Notes under the pieces: model-generated
The model's input: the letters and a program-made list of their open reading frames with translations, nothing else
Told to the model about the DNA's origin: nothing
The model's database searches: none
IMG/VR virus record: IMGVR_UViG_3300050821_001216
Span: 1-24,761 of that record
Strand: one strand, 5' to 3'
From: a virus
DNA: 24,761 nucleotides
Part shown: positions 1-7,946 of the stretch, piece after piece
Numbering within the stretch: position 1 is the first letter of the stretch
Layout: each line of letters starts with the position of its first letter
Program-made: the position numbers and the translations under genes

Positions 1-644
1 TTCAGATCCAAGCGAGCGTGGCGAAGATCGAGGTGGACATCTTCGGAGCCGAGATCCAGGCCTACCTCGGCCAGGTCAACGCCTATAGCGCGCAGATCAG
101 CGCCTACAAGACCAGCGTCGAAGCGCAGGGCGTGATCGAGGACGTCTTCAAGACCAGCGTGGAGGCGTACACTGCGCAGGTCCAGGCCGGCGTCGCGCAG
201 ATCAACGCCAATGTGGATGTCTTCAAGGCGCAGGTCTCCGCCTACGAGGCTCAGCTGGCCGGCTACGACAGCGCCATCAAGGGCATGGTCGGGCAGGCGC
301 AAGCGGCGTCCGAGTTCAACCAGGCAGAGGCGGCGGTCTACCGCGCCGCGGTCGAGGCGATCACCAGCTACAACGGGACGCTTACGGCTCAGTGGCAGGC
401 CGTCCTCAATGAGCAAGAGAAGATCGCCGAGGTCGGCGTCGCGGCTGCGAAGGCCAACGGCGATCTCTACATCGCGGCGCGCGGGCTCTCGATCGACGCG
501 TCCAAGGTCGGCGCGCAGGTCAGCGCTCAGATCGCCGCAGCTGCCCTCGGGGCGGCCCATTGGAGCACCAGCATCAGCGCCTCGGTATCGGCGGCCAACT
601 CCACCAGCTTCGCCGAGAGCGAGAGCACGAGCGCGAGCGTATAA
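1..644 (+). CDS. Repetitive helical phage structural protein, 5' end outside window
   Basis: The reading frame is open from base 3 with no upstream stop, so the gene begins before the window; the first possible internal start is a GTG at 18. About 214 residues are visible. Residues after the GTG form an almost uninterrupted Ala/Gln/Val-rich helix with a recurring pattern of Tyr or Phe followed by xAQ (QAYLGQVNAY, SAYKTSVEAQ, EAYTAQVQAG, SAYEAQLAGY), as expected of a coiled coil or long helical rod. The C-terminus is Ser/Ala-rich. Such repeats are common in virion fibre, neck or tail-associated proteins, but no specific family was recognised. It lies 11 bp upstream of another plus-strand virion gene, and both run opposite to the replication module. 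Confidence 0.75.
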   Translation, partial: QIQASVAKIEVDIFGAEIQAYLGQVNAYSAQISAYKTSVEAQGVIEDVFKTSVEAYTAQVQAGVAQINANVDVFKAQVSAYEAQLAGYDSAIKGMVGQAQAASEFNQAEAAVYRAAVEAITSYNGTLTAQWQAVLNEQEKIAEVGVAAAKANGDLYIAARGLSIDASKVGAQVSAQIAAAALGAAHWSTSISASVSAANSTSFAESESTSASV

Positions 645-655
645 GGATCAGACCC

Positions 656-1741
656 ATGCTGCCCGGATTTCAAGACGCCTTATCCCAGAAATACGACATC
701 CTCGGCCGGAACGCCGACGCGAACATGATCGCCGCGCGCGGACAGGCAGCCCTCAGCAATGCCAACGCCGGGCAGGTCGCCGCAAACGCCGAGTCGCAGA
801 GGAATCTGCAGAAGTCGCAGGCCGGCCTAACCGGTGCACAGACGTCCAAGACCACAGCTGAAGCTGGACAGGTTGATCCGCTGGCTCAGTCCACCATCGG
901 TCTCCAGGGGCACCAAGGCAGCTATTTCGACAACACCGGCTCGGCTGCGCTCATGCACGGCAACGCCGCGCTGATCGGCGCTAACAGCCAGAGCGACCTA
1001 GTCCACGAGGGGCAGATCCCGAATTACCAGGCCGATACGAACCGGACCCAGATGCAGACCAACCAACAGTTCGCGCCTTATACCGGTGGCGATGACGTCA
1101 TCAATTCCATAGGCAGCCAGCTCGGGTTCCACGCTGGCACAACCGACGTCCACCGTCCGCTCGCGGACGAGGAGCTACACATGATCCACCAGCATCTCTG
1201 CATGGGCGGAATGGTCCACGCCATGGGCGGCATGAGCCAGGTGCCAGGTCAGCCGACACCGGCCGCGCAGGTCGGCACGCAGGCCAGCGATCAGGTGCCT
1301 GCGATGCTCGCGCCGAACGAAGCCGTCCTCAACGAACACGCTGCAGACATCATCGGCCGGGATAAGATCGCCGCGGCAAACGCGATCGGCAACCATATGG
1401 CGAAGCAACAGCGCGAACACGCCGCGCCGGCTCCGACCGGGGCGCAGGCAAGGGCGCAGCCAGGCAAAGCCGCTCCTGGGAAGGGAATGCCTGCACCGAA
1501 AGAGAAGGCCGCTCCTGCGCCGGAGATGAGTCACCAGAAGCTCTCCGGCGGGACGCACCAGGTCGCACACGGTAAGAGCGCCAAGACCCCCGGCAAGATC
1601 GACCCGGCCGCGGCGATGGCCCTCCTCCAGATGGCTCAGGGCGGAGGCAAAGGTATGCCTGCTCCTCAGCCGGGCGGGATGCCTGCGCCGAACGGTTCAC
1701 CGCCACAAGGCAACCCGATGCCAATGCAGCCGTCCCCGTAG
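656..1741 (+). CDS. Virion-associated Gly/Met/Pro-rich protein
   Basis: A protein of 361 residues. The ATG at 656 is preferred over upstream in-frame starts because AAGGA lies about 8 bases before it and earlier starts overlap the previous gene heavily. The N-terminal part is Gln/Asn/Ala-rich and probably helical. The middle has a Met/Gly/His-rich stretch (HLCMGGMVHAMGGM) followed by DQVPAMLAPNEAVLNEHAAD, close to the TDTVPAMLTPGEFVLN-type motif that recurs in phage tail and internal virion proteins. The C-terminus is low-complexity Pro/Ala/Lys/Met-rich. It is the last plus-strand gene of the structural module. The motif supports a virion role; the exact role is inferred. Confidence 0.7.
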   Translation: MLPGFQDALSQKYDILGRNADANMIAARGQAALSNANAGQVAANAESQRNLQKSQAGLTGAQTSKTTAEAGQVDPLAQSTIGLQGHQGSYFDNTGSAALMHGNAALIGANSQSDLVHEGQIPNYQADTNRTQMQTNQQFAPYTGGDDVINSIGSQLGFHAGTTDVHRPLADEELHMIHQHLCMGGMVHAMGGMSQVPGQPTPAAQVGTQASDQVPAMLAPNEAVLNEHAADIIGRDKIAAANAIGNHMAKQQREHAAPAPTGAQARAQPGKAAPGKGMPAPKEKAAPAPEMSHQKLSGGTHQVAHGKSAKTPGKIDPAAAMALLQMAQGGGKGMPAPQPGGMPAPNGSPPQGNPMPMQPSP

Positions 1742-1750
1742 TTTGTGGGC

Positions 1751-1786
1751 CGATTTGTGGGCCGGAGAAAAACCCTTCACAAATCG
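1751..1786 (+). terminator. Probable intrinsic terminator of the structural operon
   Basis: CGATTTGTG (1751-1759) and CACAAATCG (1778-1786) are perfect 9-bp inverted repeats around an 18-base loop, 10 bases after the stop of the virion gene. They are followed by ATCTGTTTTC. The loop is large and the T-run short, so efficiency is uncertain. Confidence 0.5.
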
Positions 1787-1853
1787 ATCTGTTTTCATTA
1801 GAGAATCAGCCAAGGTCGGGCGGAAGCTGCACCTTACGCACTCTCGTCCGCCA

Positions 1854-1926
1854 TTGTCCGTCGTAGTCTGAAAACGTTGACGAATCTTGGCCTATTTCCC
1901 CAGGACTTGTCCGAGGTTGTCCGAGG
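1854..1926. repeat. TTGTCCG repeats, two in 10-bp tandem
   Basis: TTGTCCG occurs at 1854-1860, 1907-1913 and 1917-1923. The last two belong to a perfect 10-bp tandem repeat (TTGTCCGAGG twice), so they lie one helical turn apart. That spacing suits a DNA-binding protein, but no partner is identified. Confidence 0.55.
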
Positions 1927-1974
1927 TAGGCCGTCACAATCCGGCGCTTTTTTGTGGGCTGATTTGTGGGCCGG

Positions 1975-2005
1975 GTTTAGGCCCTAAACTTTGTCCTAAA
2001 CTTTA
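1975..2005. promoter_or_regulatory. CCTAAAC operator-like repeats beside the HTH gene
   Basis: GTTTAGG (inverted) is followed after one base by CCTAAAC, then a second direct copy, CCTAAACTTT, that runs into the stop codon of the helix-turn-helix gene. This gives three copies of a heptamer in 28 bp. It may be a binding site for the adjacent small DNA-binding protein or part of a terminator; the role is inferred. Confidence 0.4.
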
Positions 2006-2173
2006 AGTCGTCCCGCCTGAAGCGAGCCTAGCTATTTCACTCTCCGGCACAACCGTGCGGCCGGCTATGTGAACGAGCTTGATCTTCCCTTCGGACGCCA
2101 ACTTGTAGATCGTAGATTTGCTGATCCCGAGGGCTTTGCACGCCTCTGGGATGCGCCGAACCAGGACAGTCAC
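2003..2173 (-). CDS. Small helix-turn-helix DNA-binding protein (excisionase/AlpA-like)
   Basis: A 56-residue protein starting at a GTG that overlaps the upstream stop as GTGA. Residues 6-30 (RRIPEACKALGISKSTIYKL) form a helix-turn-helix of the MerR/excisionase/AlpA type, followed by the usual basic strand-turn (GKIKLVHIAGRTVV) and a short helix (PESEIARL). Such proteins bind DNA and act as excisionases or small phage regulators. It is the last gene of the replication operon and ends beside clustered direct and inverted repeats, which may be its targets. No integrase is visible, so an excision role is not proven. Confidence 0.75.
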   Translation of the reverse strand: MTVLVRRIPEACKALGISKSTIYKLASEGKIKLVHIAGRTVVPESEIARLASGGTT

Positions 2174-2565
2174 ACCAGCACCTCAGCAGCTTTCTTTTCC
2201 TTGGAGTAGGTCAACACTTGGATGTCGCGGCGCTGCGCCATGAAGACGATCTTCTGGATCTGCTGCTTCTGGAAGCGCTTCTGGATCATGTCGAACACCA
2301 CCACGTAGTCGGGGCGGCCTTCGTCGAACAGCCGGGCTCGCCAACGCTTGCCAGCCTCGAAGCCATCGCGCGGCTCCTCGAGGATCGGCTTGTGCAGAAC
2401 CCGCTGCTGCTTCGATACGGCTTGCTGCCACGTAATCGCCTGGGGATGGTTGGCGTGGATCACACAGGTGATCGGGCCGTAGGTGTTGTTCACCTCGTGC
2501 AGCTTGCCATGGACGAACGTGTTGTCCTCGGGGTCGCCTGCCCCCACGACTAGAATGCGGGTCAT
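2170..2565 (-). CDS. SLOG/DUF2493-like Rossmann-fold protein
   Basis: A protein of 131 residues from the ATG at 2565, which overlaps the upstream stop as ATGA. The N-terminus TRILVVGAGDPEDN is a Rossmann-like strand plus Gly-rich loop. A central CVIHANHPQAITW replaces the usual HGxAxGAD segment, and a later strand (PDYVVVFD) precedes a helix and a final IQVLTYSK strand. This order fits DUF2493 proteins of the SLOG superfamily, thought to bind nucleotides or nucleotide-derived ligands. These are frequent in phages, mostly without assigned function. Length fits the family; the degenerate ligand motif leaves some doubt. Confidence 0.55.
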   Translation of the reverse strand: MTRILVVGAGDPEDNTFVHGKLHEVNNTYGPITCVIHANHPQAITWQQAVSKQQRVLHKPILEEPRDGFEAGKRWRARLFDEGRPDYVVVFDMIQKRFQKQQIQKIVFMAQRRDIQVLTYSKEKKAAEVLV

Positions 2566-2777
2566 CGCGTATCCTTCGGCGGCGTGAGGGGGCATTCGTG
2601 GAGCCAGTGCGTCATGTTCTCACGCCAGGCTTTTGCGCCGCGTCCATCCGGACTCTCGGCGATCACCGTCTTAAGCGTGCGGAGGGCCTCGGCGAGAATG
2701 ATCCTGTAGTCTTCCTCGTAGATCGCCCCGATTGTTTTGCTGGCGCACCGCTCGATCAATTCCTCATACGCGCTCAT
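2562..2777 (-). CDS. Hypothetical small phage protein
   Basis: A 71-residue protein with no recognised family. It is helical and charged, beginning MSAYEELIERCASKTIGA. Its ATG overlaps the stop of the primase-helicase gene and its stop overlaps the next start, both as ATGA, so it is almost certainly translated by coupling. Function unknown. Confidence 0.7.
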   Translation of the reverse strand: MSAYEELIERCASKTIGAIYEEDYRIILAEALRTLKTVIAESPDGRGAKAWRENMTHWLHECPLTPPKDTR

Positions 2778-5680
2778 TGCCTTGCTCCCTTCGCGAACTC
2801 GGGATGGGCGGGGTTCACCGTGAAACAGACCGACTTGGCCGTCTCGTATTTAGTGCCCTTGCCGAGTGGAAATTTGTATTCGATGTCGGTGACGACACCC
2901 ATCCGCGCGAGGTCGGTCAGCACGCGCATGCCGTTCTTGTGATGCTGCGAGCACCACAGCCGGAACGCGTCCTTGCGGATGTAGATGATCGGCCGCTTGC
3001 GGTCGTGGTGGGCAACGATCGCGCCGTGGACCTCACGCAGCGGCTGGTCGTTGAGGTTACCCTCGACGTGATCTCCCTGGACGACAATGGTCGCCCCAGA
3101 CTTATCCGCCAGGAACGCCGACAAGACGGCGGCCGGCCCGCTCTCTGTCTCCACACCCTTGACTGTCCCGCGCATGTCGTTGAGCTGCTCGCCGTAGGCC
3201 CAGGCGCGCACCGGCTCGACGCGGAACGGCAGTAGGCTCCACTCATACGCCAGTTCACCTGCGATCAGCGCGGCGACGTCGGCGGCGCTCCAGTAGCGTT
3301 CAGGCGGCGCGAGTCCCCAGCGCGCGTCCAGCTCGGCCACCGTGCGGCGCACCCGGTCGTCGATCGCCTCGCGGTCCATCAAGTATCGCTTCAAGAACTC
3401 GGGCCCGATGTGGCCATAGACCTTGTTGTGGATCTGATGGAGGAACTCGTTGGCCTCGGCTGCGCTGCCCTCTACCGCCGGGAAGACGATCTCGTAGACG
3501 CGCATGTCACCGGCAGTCCCCGCACGGTTCTCGATCTGCAAGAGGTCGTGCAGCGAAGAGTTGGCGGAGCACAGCAGCATGTTCGAACGCCTGCCGCCTC
3601 TAATCGGTTTCGGCGTGCCGTCAGGGTTGAGGCGAACTCGCTGCTGCTCCTGGGTGGCCCCGAAGACAAACTTCTGCGCCGCCTTAGGCTCAATCATGGT
3701 GATCTCGTCCATGCACGCCGGTAGCTGGCAGAGACTGTGGACCCGGTGCAGCCGCGCCAGTTGCGTCATCCCAGTCTCGGTGCCGTTCATGACGTAGTCC
3801 TTGGGCCGACCCCACAGGCTGGCGGCGGCGTAGAGCGCGCTCGACTTCGACCCGCCCGACTTACCGCTGGCGTTAATCACCACACCGGGTTGGTTCGTGG
3901 CATGGAAGAGGATCGACCCTAGGCCGCACATGATGATGAACTGGTGCCTGAGGTACTGCGGTTTGTCGTAGAACCTCAGGACCTCTACCTGCTCCTCTAG
4001 TGTGCCCTTCTTGGTGACGTAGCCCACCTCCTGCACTGCTGAGGCACTGAGCCTACAGGGTGTCGAGGTTCCGTCAGCCTTGACTACCTCGGTCGGCAGG
4101 ATGAACGCGGCCTTATCCGCGTCGACCCAGCCAAGATGGTCGAACTGTTTGTTCGCCGCCTTGGCCTCCTGCAGCTGCTTCATGTAATAGAACATCATCT
4201 CCTGGACCTTCCTGAAGGAGTTGGGGGCGATATACACGCCGCGATTGGTTAGAGTGGCATGCAGCTGCTTGGAGTCCTGCAAGACATTGGCCGGGACCTT
4301 GATCATCGTCTGACTGCGCTTGGGTATCCGCACCGCCCATGTGCCGAAGGCGGTTTCAAGATCAGTGTTCTCGCAGTCATCGACCGGGAACATGTCGTAG
4401 TCTACGATCAGCTCCTCTTCCTCGACCTCCTGCTTAGTCTCCTTATCCTTCACGATGACCTTCTTGTAGATCTTACCGTGCTTGCGGAACCAAGGTCTGG
4501 GGGGCTCGACCGCCGGCTCGGTGTCAGGCTGCACGACGACACCCGGCGGCGGCTTGGCCTTCCGGTGCGCCAGCGCGATCGTCAGTGGGTTCTTGCCTAG
4601 CTTGGCGAACGGGCAGCGCGCGCAGGCATCACCACCGCAGACCTGGTCCAGCTTGGAGCAAGACGCTGGCTTGCTGTCAGTGCGGTCGTTGTACTGGTCC
4701 AGCTTCGCGTGCGCGGTGTCTGGGTCGGTGTAGTCCGGATGGGTAGTGGCGAACTTCAGATAGGGCTCGTAGCCCTCCTGAGTCTTGGACACCACCCCGC
4801 AGCCGAGGTGGTAGAGGATCGGCTCGCCACGGCCAGCCAGGCCCTGGGCTAGATGCACCCTGGCCTGCTCGCAGACCTCGGTGACCTCGTCTAGGGTTGG
4901 GACTTGTCCGTCCCAGGCGGTATGAAGGTTACCGCGTCTTCGGCGTGCTGTTGACTGTGGGTATCGAACTTCATCAGGGATGGTATCATCGCCGAGAAGT
5001 TCCGTAAGAATATCGAGGAACGCCTGCGTTCCCGTCGTAGCGCCTGTCTGTACTGCCACGCACGGGCGAGGAGGGTGTCCCGGCTTGTGGTTGAGTGTCC
5101 CAACGACTCGAAGGACAGAGGACTGATCCGTCGTGCGCGCCGGGTCGGCACGAAGGCGAACTCGTCGAGCCACATGGTGGAGGACGGCAGCGTGTGACCG
5201 CCAAACAGTAGAATGTAGGGGTTCAGTAAGGGGCCAATAAACGTGGTATCCACCGCCTGAACTCGTGACGAGGGGGTCGGGGAGTCCGGTCCGAAAGAGG
5301 AAAACTTCCAATCCATCTAAAGCCTCCTGTCTGGTTTCATACTTGGGAGTAGTGGGCGTGCTCTCGCCGACGTCAAGGTCGAAAAAGAACGCGCGGCTTT
5401 CGAGCATGTTGTCATGCTCACGGTAGTAGCGCCTCGGGCCGTCGCCCCTGAAGTTCAGTTTGCCGTCAGTGTCCTCGCGATACGGTTGTTTGGTCGTGTG
5501 TACCGCAAAGAATAAGTTTTCATCTTTGTACTTCCTGGTGACCGCCACCGCCTCTTCGATCGACTTGCATGGGATGTGCGCCCACGCAGGCTTCTTCATG
5601 TCGGCGGTTTGAAACGGCTTCGCGATGCAGTAATTTCCGCTGGCAGGCCACACTGCTTTGAAAAATTCGAGGGTGTCCAC
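2774..5680 (-). CDS. Primase-helicase fusion (AEP primase plus DUF927-like ATPase)
   Basis: A 968-residue protein likely to prime and unwind phage DNA. The N-terminal third is an archaeo-eukaryotic-type primase: AFFFDLD near residues 97-103 (metal DxD), SSGGGYHVYW near 140-149, and TTDQSSVLRVVGTLNHK near 183-199. Four cysteines at 341, 348, 353 and 356 (CSKLDQVC, CARC) probably bind zinc or an Fe-S cluster. The C-terminal half has an ATPase: Walker A GKSGGSKSS near 606 and Walker B LPACMDEI near 653-660, in a context like DUF927/phage helicases. The GTG at 5680 is chosen because no other start precedes the conserved N-terminus; its ribosome-binding site is poor. A terminator-like hairpin lies just upstream. 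The architecture is well supported; exact polarity and priming activity are inferred. Confidence 0.88.
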   Translation of the reverse strand: MDTLEFFKAVWPASGNYCIAKPFQTADMKKPAWAHIPCKSIEEAVAVTRKYKDENLFFAVHTTKQPYREDTDGKLNFRGDGPRRYYREHDNMLESRAFFFDLDVGESTPTTPKYETRQEALDGLEVFLFRTGLPDPLVTSSGGGYHVYWPLTEPLHSTVWRSHAAVLHHVARRVRLRADPARTTDQSSVLRVVGTLNHKPGHPPRPCVAVQTGATTGTQAFLDILTELLGDDTIPDEVRYPQSTARRRRGNLHTAWDGQVPTLDEVTEVCEQARVHLAQGLAGRGEPILYHLGCGVVSKTQEGYEPYLKFATTHPDYTDPDTAHAKLDQYNDRTDSKPASCSKLDQVCGGDACARCPFAKLGKNPLTIALAHRKAKPPPGVVVQPDTEPAVEPPRPWFRKHGKIYKKVIVKDKETKQEVEEEELIVDYDMFPVDDCENTDLETAFGTWAVRIPKRSQTMIKVPANVLQDSKQLHATLTNRGVYIAPNSFRKVQEMMFYYMKQLQEAKAANKQFDHLGWVDADKAAFILPTEVVKADGTSTPCRLSASAVQEVGYVTKKGTLEEQVEVLRFYDKPQYLRHQFIIMCGLGSILFHATNQPGVVINASGKSGGSKSSALYAAASLWGRPKDYVMNGTETGMTQLARLHRVHSLCQLPACMDEITMIEPKAAQKFVFGATQEQQRVRLNPDGTPKPIRGGRRSNMLLCSANSSLHDLLQIENRAGTAGDMRVYEIVFPAVEGSAAEANEFLHQIHNKVYGHIGPEFLKRYLMDREAIDDRVRRTVAELDARWGLAPPERYWSAADVAALIAGELAYEWSLLPFRVEPVRAWAYGEQLNDMRGTVKGVETESGPAAVLSAFLADKSGATIVVQGDHVEGNLNDQPLREVHGAIVAHHDRKRPIIYIRKDAFRLWCSQHHKNGMRVLTDLARMGVVTDIEYKFPLGKGTKYETAKSVCFTVNPAHPEFAKGARQ

Positions 5681-5694
5681 GACCGGCCGTTTCA

Positions 5695-5736
5695 GTAAGA
5701 CAAAGGGACCCGCCGCCTTCAGAGAGCGACGGGTCC
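5695..5736 (-). terminator. Intrinsic terminator or attenuator before the primase-helicase gene
   Basis: Bases 5706-5716 and 5726-5736 pair as an 11-bp G+C-rich stem (one G-U) with a 9-base loop. On the minus strand CTTTGTCTT follows. It sits between the stop at 5759 and the GTG start at 5680, so it would reduce rather than abolish primase expression unless another promoter exists. Confidence 0.6.
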
Positions 5737-5758
5737 GGCACTACCTGGGGAGAAGGAG

Positions 5759-7150
5759 CTAGTCCCAGGCAGGCAAAGCGGCGGCGAGTGCGGCCGGGAT
5801 CTCGACTGGACCACCGAGCGATGCTGTAGTGACCGGCTCCTCAGGCAGAAGAGCCTTCAGTGCGGCCATGTTAACGCTTGGCATCATGAGGGGGTTTAAG
5901 TCGGCCGCGACCTCCTGAACGGTGGCCTGAGTAGGCGGAGCCTTAGCTGCTGCTTCAGCCGCGCGCGCGGCGTCCATCTCAGCCTTGGTCCGACGTGTGC
6001 GCTTCTTCTCACGTTCCTCAGCCGTGACAGGGATGTCGAGTTCGACCGTGGGCGCAGGCGGGTTATGGAACCGCCCAGCAACAGCAGGAACGACTCGATC
6101 ACCAACGATCGGCCCATCGTCGAACCCACCCTCCTCCGCTTCGAGCGCGGCAAGCGCGGCCTTGGCGTCGGCGATCTTCTTGGCTTTGGCTGCTGCAGCG
6201 TCGGCAGCGGCCTTGGCTTCAGCAGCAGCCGCAGCGTGCTTAGCGGCCTCAGCCTCTTCCGCGACGCGCAGCTTCTGCTCTGCTTCAAACGCGTGCAGCT
6301 CGGCCAACGGATCGTGCTGAGGTGCGGTCTGAGCTGGCTCCTCATCCTTCGGCAGCGGCTTGCCTTGCGGCTTGGGGGCCGGGTTGAAACCGGCGAGAAG
6401 CTTCTGCACCTCTTCCGACTTCGATCGAGCGAGGACCTTGTCGAACTCTTCCTCCTCCAGGAACTTGGCCAGCTTGAACTGCACCTTCGGCCAGTTCGTG
6501 TTGGCGAAGCGCATCTGAGTGACGACTGCGCCAGAGTGATCCAGCCCGTTGGCCCTCAAGAACTCGACGTAGTTCTTCCACGCGTACCAGCCGTTGGCGA
6601 CCGCTTCGTCATCCTTGGCATCCCAGTCGGACGTGACCGCCAGCTTCATCCTCATGGCCGGGTAGTCGAGGTTCTTCTCGGGGATGACCACCAGGATACG
6701 GTTCTGGCCGCAGGCGACCATCTCCTTGCCGTCCTTGACCAACGACCCCTTGAACGACATCGGGCAGGTCTCGCACGTCGCGCCTTGCGGGTTCTCCACA
6801 GAGGCATGTGGCTTCTTGCCGTCAGGTGACCAGCAGTCAGGCTGGCGACCCTGGCCGGTCCAGTTGCCCTCGTAGTAGGCGCGCTCCTTGACCTGGTTCC
6901 AGTCGACCACGACGACGCGCAGGATCTGCACGTTCTCGAGTTCCCCGGTGTCAGGGTCAGGACGCGTCACCGGCTTGCTCTCGCCGTTGATGTGCATCTC
7001 CCAGATCTTCTTAGCGAACGTGATCGAGTTGGTCGTGTTCTTGTCAGGGATGTTGCCGCCGCCAGCGGCCTTGATCCGAGCGGCGATGTGCGCGGGGACT
7101 GCGAAGGACAGACCCTTGGTTCCCGCCTGTGCTGCGACTTCGTTACCCAT
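5759..7150 (-). CDS. Phage replication-associated Cys-motif protein, candidate ssDNA-binding protein
   Basis: A protein of 463 residues. The first about 270 look folded and contain C106, C126, C129 and C147 (DCWSPDG, CETCP, ACGQN), a likely zinc site. The rest is low-complexity Ala/Glu/Lys-rich, including a long AEAKAAADAAAAKAKK helix, ending in an acidic or hydrophobic tail. Comparable Cys-motif proteins beside phage primases are often suspected to bind ssDNA, but no defining signature is visible. The ATG at 7150 shares its A with the upstream TGA (TGATG) and has GGAG upstream. The next gene is the primase-helicase, supporting a role at the fork. Confidence 0.6.
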   Translation of the reverse strand: MGNEVAAQAGTKGLSFAVPAHIAARIKAAGGGNIPDKNTTNSITFAKKIWEMHINGESKPVTRPDPDTGELENVQILRVVVVDWNQVKERAYYEGNWTGQGRQPDCWSPDGKKPHASVENPQGATCETCPMSFKGSLVKDGKEMVACGQNRILVVIPEKNLDYPAMRMKLAVTSDWDAKDDEAVANGWYAWKNYVEFLRANGLDHSGAVVTQMRFANTNWPKVQFKLAKFLEEEEFDKVLARSKSEEVQKLLAGFNPAPKPQGKPLPKDEEPAQTAPQHDPLAELHAFEAEQKLRVAEEAEAAKHAAAAAEAKAAADAAAAKAKKIADAKAALAALEAEEGGFDDGPIVGDRVVPAVAGRFHNPPAPTVELDIPVTAEEREKKRTRRTKAEMDAARAAEAAAKAPPTQATVQEVAADLNPLMMPSVNMAALKALLPEEPVTTASLGGPVEIPAALAAALPAWD

Positions 7151-7803
7151 CAGTTTGCTCCTTCATCATCTTTGGGGAGCGCCTTGCGCCCACCGGGTTT
7201 CTTGACGCTCAGTTTGTACTTGGTGAATGTGCTCATGCCGGGCGGCAGCGCATCATGCACGGCCCTCCACTTCAGGATCTCACTGCTGGTGAGACGCTTC
7301 TGGACGAACTCGAACTTGTTGTTTTCGACAATGAACCGCCAGATCGCACCCCAGTCGGCGGCGTTGACGTGGGTTTCTTCCTTGCGCTCGATGACACCGG
7401 CCACGGTCTCCAGCTTGTCAGCCTTCATGGCGTGCATCTGGCCGAGCAGCACAGCACTGAGCTGGTCCTGCTGCACCTTGATCTTCGCGACCTCGGCCTC
7501 GCAGTCAGCCTTCAGATTGTCCATGGCGTCGTCCATCTTGCGCCAGATGCGCGCGAGCCGCTCCAGGTCCATGGACTGCGGGGAAGGTGCTGCCACGATC
7601 GTACCAGCTTCAAGAACCTTACGGCGTAACGCCTCCTCACTTCCTGCAGCAGTGAGAACATTCTCGGAAAGGACGACCTCAGGCTGCACCCCGACGATCT
7701 CCTTGTAAGTGTCCTCGTCGATCTCCACTGTGTCCAGGCCGTCAGGCGGCGGGACCTCTAGGGCGAACGCCTCTTCGCGTCCACTGTGAAACCAGTACCT
7801 CAT
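7150..7803 (-). CDS. Hypothetical coiled-coil phage protein of the replication module
   Basis: A protein of 217 residues. A central helical region (about 78-130) rich in Lys/Glu/Ala/Gln looks like a coiled coil. The C-terminal part (NAADWGAIWRFIVENNKFEF and ALPPGMSTFTKYKLSVKKPG) resembles a conserved tail in other phage replication-region proteins, but I cannot name the family. Start and stop are both shared with neighbours (ATGA upstream, TGATG downstream). Function unknown; position between helicase and Cys-motif gene suggests a replication or recombination accessory. Confidence 0.65.
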   Translation of the reverse strand: MRYWFHSGREEAFALEVPPPDGLDTVEIDEDTYKEIVGVQPEVVLSENVLTAAGSEEALRRKVLEAGTIVAAPSPQSMDLERLARIWRKMDDAMDNLKADCEAEVAKIKVQQDQLSAVLLGQMHAMKADKLETVAGVIERKEETHVNAADWGAIWRFIVENNKFEFVQKRLTSSEILKWRAVHDALPPGMSTFTKYKLSVKKPGGRKALPKDDEGAN

Positions 7804-7946
7804 GCGTGCGCCTTCCCTGTTTTCAAGAAGTCAAGGAAATCTTGCGCGAGGCGTACGACCTCCCACTGCGGAGGACGGTCTTTGTCCGCAAGAGCCTGCA
7901 CCGCCAGTTCCAAAGCCCTAACGCGTAACCATTCTTCCGGGTTCAT
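7800..7946 (-). CDS. Small hypothetical protein between helicase and coiled-coil genes
   Basis: A 48-residue protein beginning MNPEEWLRVRALELAVQALA and ending FLKTGKAHA. It is mostly predicted helix. Its ATG overlaps the helicase stop and its TGA overlaps the next ATG, both as ATGA, which is strong evidence for a real coupled cistron despite its size. No family recognised. Confidence 0.7.
   Translation of the reverse strand: MNPEEWLRVRALELAVQALADKDRPPQWEVVRLAQDFLDFLKTGKAHA

Larger units (their letters stand above)
1742..1974. repeat. Pair of 24-bp direct repeats flanking the convergent intergenic region
   Basis: Bases 1742-1765 and 1951-1974 match at 23 of 24 positions. Each copy is itself a tandem of TTTGTGGGC-type units (TTTGTGGGCC then GATTTGTGGGCCGG). 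They border about 185 bp between the converging structural and replication units. Integrase arm sites, regulator sites or terminator-associated repeats are all possible; nothing seen decides between them. Confidence 0.7.

Noticed and set aside
211-861. Arg/Ser/Pro-rich plus-strand frame overlapping both virion genes
   Set aside because: Its composition is typical of an out-of-frame shadow of G+C-rich coding sequence.
1742-2002. Phage attachment site with a tRNA-like core
   Set aside because: No tRNA end, no integrase and no duplicated core were seen; only repeats support it, so it is listed as a question rather than a feature.
6065-6829. Long plus-strand open frames opposite the Cys-motif protein gene (also 6992-7708)
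   Set aside because: They lie antisense to genes with clear conserved sequence and tight operon overlaps; G+C-rich codons leave opposite frames open.
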